Below are positions 56,867 to 64,000 of a stretch of 64,000 nucleotides of DNA, piece after piece. The DNA lies in NCBI GenBank assembly GCA_963921935.1, contig OY998175.1:309961484-310025483 (forward strand). Direction: 5' to 3'. Source of the DNA: Galeruca laticollis. Its lineage: Eukaryota; Arthropoda; Insecta; Coleoptera; Chrysomelidae. The translations under genes and the position numbers were made by a program. Each line of letters starts with the position of its first letter. Position 1 is the first letter of the stretch. The notes beneath the pieces are model-generated. The model was not told the DNA's origin, searched no databases, and saw only the letters and a list, made by a program, of their open reading frames with translations.

Positions 56867-59010
56867 CTACTGAAGACACAATTCACAAATGAAATCTTTG
56901 TCGCAAATTTCCTCGTACAGCTTTCCTTCAAAATGTGTGCATTTGAGATGGTACCACCGTGTGCACATATCACAGCCAATATTTTTGAGGTCATTGTCCT
57001 CGATATCAATGAGTAATTCTATATCGCAGGAACGACATTTTATGCGGTTTCTTTGAATCACTTCTGCATTGCTTTCTTCTAAATGGCTGCCTGGGATATT
57101 TTGTTTGAATTGCTTTTGAACTTTTCGCTTTGTCTTTCGAGTCTTCATCATCCTTTTTCTCTCCATTTCCTCTCGCTTTGCCTCCTTTCGTTTTTGCATG
57201 TCTTCCTTTCTCTTTTTAATAGCTTCAGCTTTTTTCTGCTTAGCATCTTTCTCCCTTTCCAATTGCCACCACATTTCGCTTGATATTGCATTTGGCATCC
57301 TTGGAGTATCTTTATTTTTGACGCTTTTCTTTATTGGTTTTGGATAAAACAGCACAGTAGGTACTGGATTAGTGGGTGGAGTTGACATGTCGCTCAGGAT
57401 TTGCACTTTTCTGTTTTCAGCAGCGTTATCTCCAATTTCTTGTACTTCTGAGGAAGCTGTTTCAGTCTCTTTCTCTCCGGAGGAACTGTTAGCATTAGTG
57501 TCAGAGGGAATGTTTAGATCATCGCCTGTAGGAATAAGGAACCCATTTTCATTAATATCGTACAATGCCTCATCGGCAAGAAGCGAAATCGGTGGAAAAT
57601 TATCTTCCTCGATGTCGGTGATCAGATCAGAAATTCTGTCGATTTGATTATTGCTAGATATGGCACTTTGGATATTTCTTAATTCGTCAAGATTTACATT
57701 CACATTTACGCCTCGTTCTTGTAAATTTGCTTTGAGGGATTTAATTACTCTTCCTGTGACTTCGTAATCTCCAATAGATGGGGAAGCTGAGTGTGGAGCT
57801 GTCGAGGTCTCAGATGAATGCTCTAACTTTTCTAGCATATTCTGCACGCACTTTGAATAATCTACAGAATCTGGATTAAAAGAAAATATTCCACACTTAC
57901 GAAACCCGTTTTTTATCATTTGTGGTAAGTTTTCTTTTGCTAACACTTTTTTTAGAAGTTGGCAGAACCTGGCTTTTGTCAAAACCAGGTTAACATTCTC
58001 TTCACACATTTACCATTCTCTTATGGCCTGCCATAATGATTTAAGTGGCTTAAAAACACTGACATCGCATAGCTGCAAAATATGTGTGGCGTTTGGCAGC
58101 AAAGAATACAAAATTATGCCATTTTCAGAGCAGAACTCGCTTAGGCTCATTGTTAAATGGCTTTTATGGCCATCTATGAGGAAGAGAACGGGTTTTTTAA
58201 TGCCTTTATCCTCCAACCAAGGATTTAGAGAGTTGGCGACATATACATAAAAGACGTCAGACCTCATCCAACCTGACTCGCTCAGCCCTAAACACCATGA
58301 AGGGTCCATGCTGTCTCTGATAACCCTTGGAGGTCTCATGTAGGGAAATACCACACATGGGTGAGCTGGGTGAAGCTTCCTTCTCTTTACCTTTTACTAT
58401 CTGATAGACATTTTTATATTCCCGTGGCGCTACTATCTTTACAGTTTTGGGGCATAAAGTAAAGCTGGTTTCATCCCCATTCAGAATCCTGGTAGGTTCT
58501 TCTAGCAAATCGTCAGTATTTTCCTTTTTCAAATACTCGTGCAGATCTGCGAACCACTTTCGGATGCTTTCCTCCGTAACCACTGCTCGCCCCTTAGATA
58601 AATTTTCTGGGTTTCTGTGAACCAGTTCCGGGTTTCTTTTGAAAAACGCAGCATACCATTTTTTGCCAGGGCGTCCGTTTACAAAAGGTATGATTTTGCC
58701 TTCATTATGTTTTGAAAGGATTAACTTTTGAACTTTATTTAGGATGTCATCCATTTTTCGCGGGAAGCCGCATTTTGCCAAGTCTGCACACCACTGAACT
58801 AAAGCTTTTCCTTCGGCAACGCTTAAAACTGGGGATGGACCCTTTTTCCGTGGCTTTTCCACAATTCTCCCGCTTAATCTATCATGAATTGTTGTTTTTG
58901 GAACGCCATTTTATGTTCTCGTATCTCAAACAGCGCATCCCGTAAAGCATCTTCCGTATATTGGTGTATACTGTATAGGACGCCGACTTTTTTTCGATTC
59001 CTTTTTCTTC
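56867..59010 (-). pseudogene. Pogo-like transposase with PHD-type C-terminus
   Basis: Minus strand, N to C: a psq-type HTH (YTEDALRDALFEIREHK, then GVPKTTIHDRLSGRIV in another frame); the CENP-B-like HTH region (GKKWYAAFFKRNPEL); and a DDE core with Asp in ILNGDETSF, FLIDGHKSHL and ILQLCDVSVFKPLK. A long tail follows with an acidic segment, a Lys/Arg/Glu-rich coiled-coil-like stretch (about 57120-57260) and a cysteine module at 56870-57045: CRSC, CDMC, WYHLKC, CELC, spaced like a PHD finger. Lesions are a frameshift in the N-terminal HTH near 58915, a frameshift near 58340, and an in-frame TAA at 58010-58012. The C-terminal 380 codons are open from 58009. No TIR pair was found. It abuts the ZMYM1-like hAT on its right. 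Confidence 0.85.
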
Positions 59011-59019
59011 CTCTTTACA

Positions 59020-60127
59020 ATACAATTATTGAGAGAAAGAATAAAAAAACTATTGTTTTGGAATTGAAACAATCTAAATATTTTTCCATTATTCTAGATT
59101 GCACTCCAGATATAGCACACGAAGAACAAGTATCGGTTGTCGTACGTTACGTTCTTTTAAATGCAAGTAACAACAAGGCTGAAGTAAAATAGCACTTTCT
59201 GGGTTTTTTTCCTATTACAGACACTACTGTCCTGGGCTTAACTCAATTTTTGTTACATTTTTTAATCTCAAACGAAATTGAAATACAAGATATACGTGGT
59301 CAAGGTTATGATAATGGTGCAAACATGAAAGGGAAAAATATAGGTCTACAAAAACGAATTCTAGATTTAAATCCGCGTGCATTTATGTACATTGTGCGGC
59401 ACACAGCCTTAATTTGGTAGTGAATGACGCTGCTAAAAGTTCATTACAAATTGTCAATTTCTTTTCAATTGTGCAGGAAATTTATGTTTTTTTTCTGCGT
59501 CAACAGCACGTTGGCAAATACTTGCTAAAGAAGTGCCAACTTTAAGTCTAAAACCACTCTCAAATACTCGATGGGAGAGCAGGGTTGAAGCAGTCAAAGC
59601 TCTACGTTTTGAACCGGGAAAAATATATGATGCCTTGTTTACTATATATTCCGATAGGAGCAAAGATGCAGAGTCAAGAAATATGGCAAATTCATTAATG
59701 ACAAAAATTAAGTCGTTTAAATTCATCTGCTCTCTGCTTATTTGGTTTGAAATTTTAAGAAAGATAAATATAGTTAGCAAGGCCCTTCAAATGTCAGAAG
59801 CGGTGAAAATGATTGAGAATGCAAAAATAAGTTTGTCTGAATTCCGTAATGAGGTCCGCTTTTGAGGAGCTCCTTAACAGGGCGAAAATTGTAGCGGAAA
59901 AAGTCGAAGCAATAGTAGAATTTCCCACACCTGCACGCCCTCGCGCTCGTAAAACGTTTTTCAATTATGAGGCGGAAGATGAACCGATAACAGACGTCAA
60001 AACAGATTTTAAAGTAAATTTTTACTACTATTTGTTAGACACCGCAATAACTAATTTCGACGAACGGTTCGAACTTTTGAATGAAAATAATGTAATTTTT
60101 TCATTTCTTCAAAAATTGAAAAACTGA
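59020..60127 (+). pseudogene. ZMYM1-like hAT transposase, central part
   Basis: Starts within the catalytic domain: ELKQSKYFSIILDCTPDIAH (first catalytic Asp), RGQGYDNGANMKGK (near 59296), LNPRAF, then LSLKPLSNTRWESRVEAVKA and ARPRARKTFFNYE. It ends DTAITNFDERFELLNENN and FLQKLK. Several stops and frame changes occur (for example TAG at about 59190, and near 59400 and 59864). The N-terminus with the TTF/zinc-finger part is absent, replaced by the pogo-like sequence. The C-terminus continues at 62090 after other insertions. Confidence 0.83.
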
Positions 60128-60147
60128 AAAGATTTGGACTCTGATAC

Positions 60148-60917
60148 AAAAAATAAAAATAGGTAAAAAAACTTTTTAAGTTAAACGGTTTTATGTTAAA
60201 CATACATTGCAATGTTTAAGATAAATGTACTAAAAACCAAAAAATAATAAAATAGATACAGTCGTGGGAATTATAAACATATGCATATACTAGACTAAAA
60301 TAAAACCGTGGGGCACGTCAATTGTCTACAATCGTTGATTAAAATTTTTATTTTGTAATGTTACACTATAATTAGGCAGTTGTTCAACCGACAACGATGG
60401 ACGTGTGATAAGTAGGGCTAGAATGTGGAAACAAGCTAGCAAGCTCGATTATAAGCGAGTTTTAGGGTTTCATAGTGGTGAGCGAGTAGTACTTTTATCA
60501 TATGTTTTGTCGATTAAAGACAAACTACGAGCAGTGAAACGATTCCTCGCCAGCCAGCAGTGTGAATGTTCAACGATAAACTAGTTGAAACATCTCTTTT
60601 ATTTACATGGAGTGTATAACTATTGGAATTTCCATGAGCAAGAAAATAGTAAGTAATCTCCTCACCGTCTGCGGGCCAACTGCCTAACGACGAATTAAAC
60701 GATTCTTCTATCGCACATTAAGTCGATAATTTGTAGACAATTGACGTGCCCCACGGTTTTATTTTAGTCTAGTCTATGCATATGTTTATAATTCCCACGA
60801 CTGTATCTATTTTATTATTTTTTGGTTTTTAGTACATTTATCTTAAACATTGCAATGTATGTTTAACATAAAACCGTTTAACTTAAAAAGTCTTTTTACC
60901 TATTTTTATTTTTTGGT
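60148..60917. mobile_element. Foldback MITE (~770 bp, ~200-bp TIRs)
   Basis: Left arm about 60148-60350 and right arm about 60713-60917 are near-perfect inverted copies (aaaaataggtaaaaa at the outside, caattgtctacaat at the inside). No coding sequence in the 360-bp centre. It splits the ZMYM1-like hAT transposase just after FLQKLKN. Confidence 0.83.
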
Positions 60918-60984
60918 TTTTAGTTTTTATTTATATTTTTTTTACCATTTTGTTCCCACGAGTAATGGACATTTAAACGGTCGA

Positions 60985-61000
60985 CCCCCCCCCCCCCCAG
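60985..61000. repeat. Poly-C run
   Basis: About 15 consecutive C residues in otherwise AT-rich DNA. Confidence 0.85.
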
Positions 61001-61049
61001 AGGTCCAATAAAGGGGCAAGGCTATGTACAACAAGATGCGCCTGAGTCT

Positions 61050-61230
61050 TGAGGGGAAAACGCTAACGACATATCATTTTTATCCACCCTAATGCCATAC
61101 AGTTCTCGGCGCGTTTTAACCTTTCACCTTAACTTGGGTGGTGTACCGCTAACGACGTATCATTTTTAGCCACCCTAACGCCACACAGTCCTCAACACGA
61201 TACAAAATCTTGACTTGGGTGGTGGATTCA
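61050..61230. repeat. Two-copy direct repeat, ~87-bp unit
   Basis: gctaacgacatatcattttt and gctaacgacgtatcattttt lie at about 61061 and 61148. Both are followed by a ccaccctaa(t/c)gcca(t/c)acag block and acttgggtggtg. Confidence 0.75.
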
Positions 61231-61292
61231 GGCTGGATTAATCAGATACCTAAATTACAGATTCAATTTCTAAATTTAAATCTTATTATTAT

Positions 61293-61960
61293 AGGCCATT
61301 TAGTGGCTGCGCCCATCTTAAATATTGAGGTTGTATAATGCACTGTATTCTTCTTGTCAAGCCCTTTTATTTGTTGATACCCATATTGGTGGGATTGATA
61401 AAAAATTGTTATCAGCCATTTGGTAGCGGCGGCCATCTTAGATTTCAATTTTGCATAGTAAATTGTATTCTACTTGTTGAGACCTTTCATTTGATACCCA
61501 TGTTGATGGGATTGATAAAACCTACGTTATCCGCCATTTTGTAGAGGCCGTTATCTTGAATTTTAATTTTATATAGTATATTGTATTCTACTGGTTGAGC
61601 ACTTTCATTTGATACCCATATTGATGGGATTGATAAAACTTACGTTATCCGCCATTTTGTAGCGGCCGCCATCTTGGATTTAAATTTTTTATAGTATATT
61701 GTATTCTGCTTGTTGAGCCCTTTCATTTGATACTCATGTTGATGGGATTGATAAAACCTACGGTATCCGCCATTTTGTAGCGGCCGCCATCTTGGATTTC
61801 AATTTTTTATAGTATATTGTATTCTGCTTGTTGAGCCCTTTCATTTGATACCCATATTGATGGGATTAATAAAACATAAATTATCCGCCATTTTGTAGCG
61901 GCGGCCATCTTGAATTTATAATGATAATGAATAAACATAATTGTATTGTCACCAAAATCC
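61293..61960. repeat. Tandem array of ~119-bp units with YY1/Pho-like motifs
   Basis: Units start at about 61294, 61414, 61533, 61651, 61769 and 61887 (spacings 117-120). Each contains gccattttgtagcgg followed by ccgccatcttg, then a block with ttgagccctttcatttgata. The later units are most alike. The ccgccatcttg core matches the known YY1 site (CAAGATGGCGG on the other strand), and gccatttt matches the Drosophila Pho core. Confidence 0.88.
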
Positions 61961-62089
61961 AAAGTGTATACAAAATTTCAGATTAATCGGTTGACAGGAA
62001 GAGGGTGAAATTTGAATTACTAAATTTGACCCAAGAATAAAACAAACGGGGTGAGCTAAATAAAACCGTTTAAAAACACTGCTCTAATT

Positions 62090-62450
62090 TAGAAAATAAA
62101 CTTAGCCATGCTGGCTTCTCAGATGTGGAACAGTTCGAGCTCTATAATGAAATCGAATTATTACCGATGTTTATTGATGATTCCACTACGCCGTTGGACA
62201 TTTTAAATTACTTGTTTACGAATAAATTAATTTCAGTGTTCCCAAATCTGTCCACTGCGCTGAGGATATACCTAACACTTCCCGTCACGGTCGCACATAG
62301 CGAAAGGTCATTAAATCAACATTGCCGCAAAGTAGATTGACAAATTTGTCGTTAATAAGTATTGAACATGAAATCAAAATTGAAGTTAGTGACATTATTA
62401 TAGATTTCGCGAATGCAAAAGCTCGAAAAGTAACTATTTTGTAAATACAT
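62090..62450 (+). pseudogene. ZMYM1-like hAT transposase, C-terminal part
   Basis: ELLPMFIDD, LDILNYLFTNKLISVFPNLS, ALRIYLTLPVTVAHSERS is the dimerisation region of the same protein type as 59020-60127. A frameshift after ERS moves the last part (LTNLSLISIEHEIK, FANAKARKVTIL) to another frame, ending TAA near 62443. Together with the upstream part it shows one transposase separated by about 2 kb of later insertions. Confidence 0.8.
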
Positions 62451-64000
62451 TTATGTCTAAGATATACAGTGTTGGGAACATTACGAGGGAACATAGGGTT
62501 TACCTTCAATGTGTTAGAAAGAGACAAAATACATATAAATTCAGTGCATCATTCTTTTTCGCTAACAGGATATCATAAAGTGGAAAACGTCCAATACAAG
62601 AAGTTAATGTTAGAAATACAGATGTGTAATGTGAACAGTTTAGTTTATTATTTGAGAAATAATAAGATTGTATGTACTATACTGATAGCTTAATGCAATG
62701 AACAATAAAAAAATCAACATTACTTTCGTTTATCCCTTCATGATTAATTTACAAAGAAATAATTCAGTAGTAATGAAATTCACTATATTAGTTCGGTTAG
62801 TATTGGAATAAATAACCTAAATAACCGTAACATGCGAAATAAAATTTGTATTAATAATAATATGTGTTTCCAAATATCTCAATTCTCATTTTTCGCTAAC
62901 AGGATCTCATAAGTGGAAAACCCACAACGCCCGCTTCTTACTATTTGTAGCTTCTGACAGTATTGCCAATTTTCATTGTATATTTATATTAATTGTAAAA
63001 TGCATTGTTCTAACACGAGAACAAGTTATAAGAAGATTTTTATTATGATAATTCAAGAGGTTGTAATAGATCAAGATATAATTAATTCCATCTATTCGTT
63101 AAATATTTTATTGTAATGCTGGAAATTGTTCTAGTTTTCAGTTTGAAAGCGGTTAAAACCTTTACTTTTTTCAGATTTGGCAACGTGAAATTGGTCTCCA
63201 AACATCTGCTGTGTTTCGAATGTTAGTAAAAAAAAATCTTTATCTTTTGTTATCGTTTGTATGCAAATGAGAACGAATTCTCTGTGTAAACACACACACA
63301 GTGCAAATTAAAAAAAAACGAAAATAAAACTAAAATCGAATTCTAATGCCTACAATTTTTAAATAAAAGTAATATTATGATATGTAATAAATTAAAAAAT
63401 AAAACTTAATTCTTCAATGAGCGTAAATCAAATGTTCGAATAAACCCAGTTCTGCGCTACCCAGATTGTACATTTAAACATCTTCAAGAGGCGCACGCGC
63501 GATTCGTATTCGTCTGGTGTAATAATCTACGCTGGCTTTTAATTCTCTGTCTCATGATTGTCCTTCTCCAATGATAATTTCTTTTTGGACGTGAGAGGAT
63601 ATCGTTTTACGTTGAAATTAAATGTGACTGATTTCTCTCACAAATAAAAAGGAATTTTTGAAAGGCACTCTACAATCTAACGCGTGGATTGAAAATGAAG
63701 AGAGGGGACAGATAAAAGTAGAATTTAAGCTGAAGCGAAATCGTTTTATCAGGAGCGTAGGAAACAGAGGCGGTTTACAATGAGATCTTTAAAACTATTT
63801 TTTATGATGTTAATGAAAATTATTATGCTTACATTCATTAATTGTACCTTCAATATCGACGAATGAATTTTTTTTAGCTATTTTCCAGTGATTTTTTAGT
63901 GGTATTTATTTCAAATACCTATTAGGTAGATTTTAATTTATTGTTCAAATCATATTAGCGTGTACTACCCGAACTGATATAGTGAATTAGTTTCTTACTA
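62451..64000. other. Intergenic DNA, no gene recognised
   Basis: AT-rich. A short direct repeat (ttcgctaacaggat, then cataa.gtggaaaac) occurs near 62559 and 62892, suggesting a small tandem duplication in or beside the hAT remnant. No coding domain or RNA gene was recognised. Confidence 0.45.

Noticed and set aside
57083..57647. Plus-strand frames opposite the pogo tail
   Set aside because: Ser/Leu/Phe-rich antisense of the Lys/Glu-rich coding strand.

Overview
The window is nuclear DNA of an insect. The evidence is an animal-type fatty acid synthase and an OGFOD3-like oxygenase with short GT..AG introns of 50-160 bp, AT-rich intergenic DNA, and insect-type transposons (DUF4817 mariner-like, Penelope-like, hAT, pogo). 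A beetle is plausible, but the order cannot be proved from sequence alone.

Only two cellular genes are supported. At 5231-6474 (+) lies a four-exon gene for a 2-oxoglutarate/iron oxygenase of the OGFOD3 family (324 aa). At 13779-43714 (-) lies a fatty acid synthase (FASN) gene with nine coding exons. All splice phases agree and give 2381 aa with every catalytic centre present: KS, AT, DH, inactive methyltransferase, ER, KR, ACP and TE. The two genes converge, and about 7.3 kb of transposon-rich DNA separates them.

About 23 kb of the FASN gene is intron. Four introns are short (55-84 bp). The other four (3.8, 10.4, 3.9 and 4.4 kb) are filled with repeats. The intron before the last exon holds a ~75-bp tandem array carrying two 175-bp MITEs. 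The 10.4-kb intron holds two DUF4817 mariner-like elements and a 4.7-kb hAT element with nested insertions. The 3.9-kb intron holds tandem Penelope-like GIY-YIG fragments. The first coding intron holds a ~174-bp tandem array, another Penelope remnant and a hammerhead-like motif.

Other regions: 1446-3743 is a foldback with ~0.9-kb arms; 3890-4560 is a Ty3/gypsy pol remnant; 7939-10781 is a Penelope-like element in an inverted-arm arrangement with a 14-bp target duplication; 10887-11904 is a ~1-kb TIR element; 11955-12920 is a tandem array. Upstream of FASN are an AT-rich degenerate array (45.1-48.4 kb), a LINE fragment, and an FB-like structure of two inverted tandem arrays (49.1-51.9 kb). A chain of DNA transposons follows: a hAT with 8-bp target duplication that carries an RTE-like LINE, a pogo-like transposase with a PHD-type C-terminus, and a ZMYM1-like hAT split by a foldback MITE and a tandem array of YY1/Pho-like motifs. 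No tRNA, rRNA or CRISPR array was seen.
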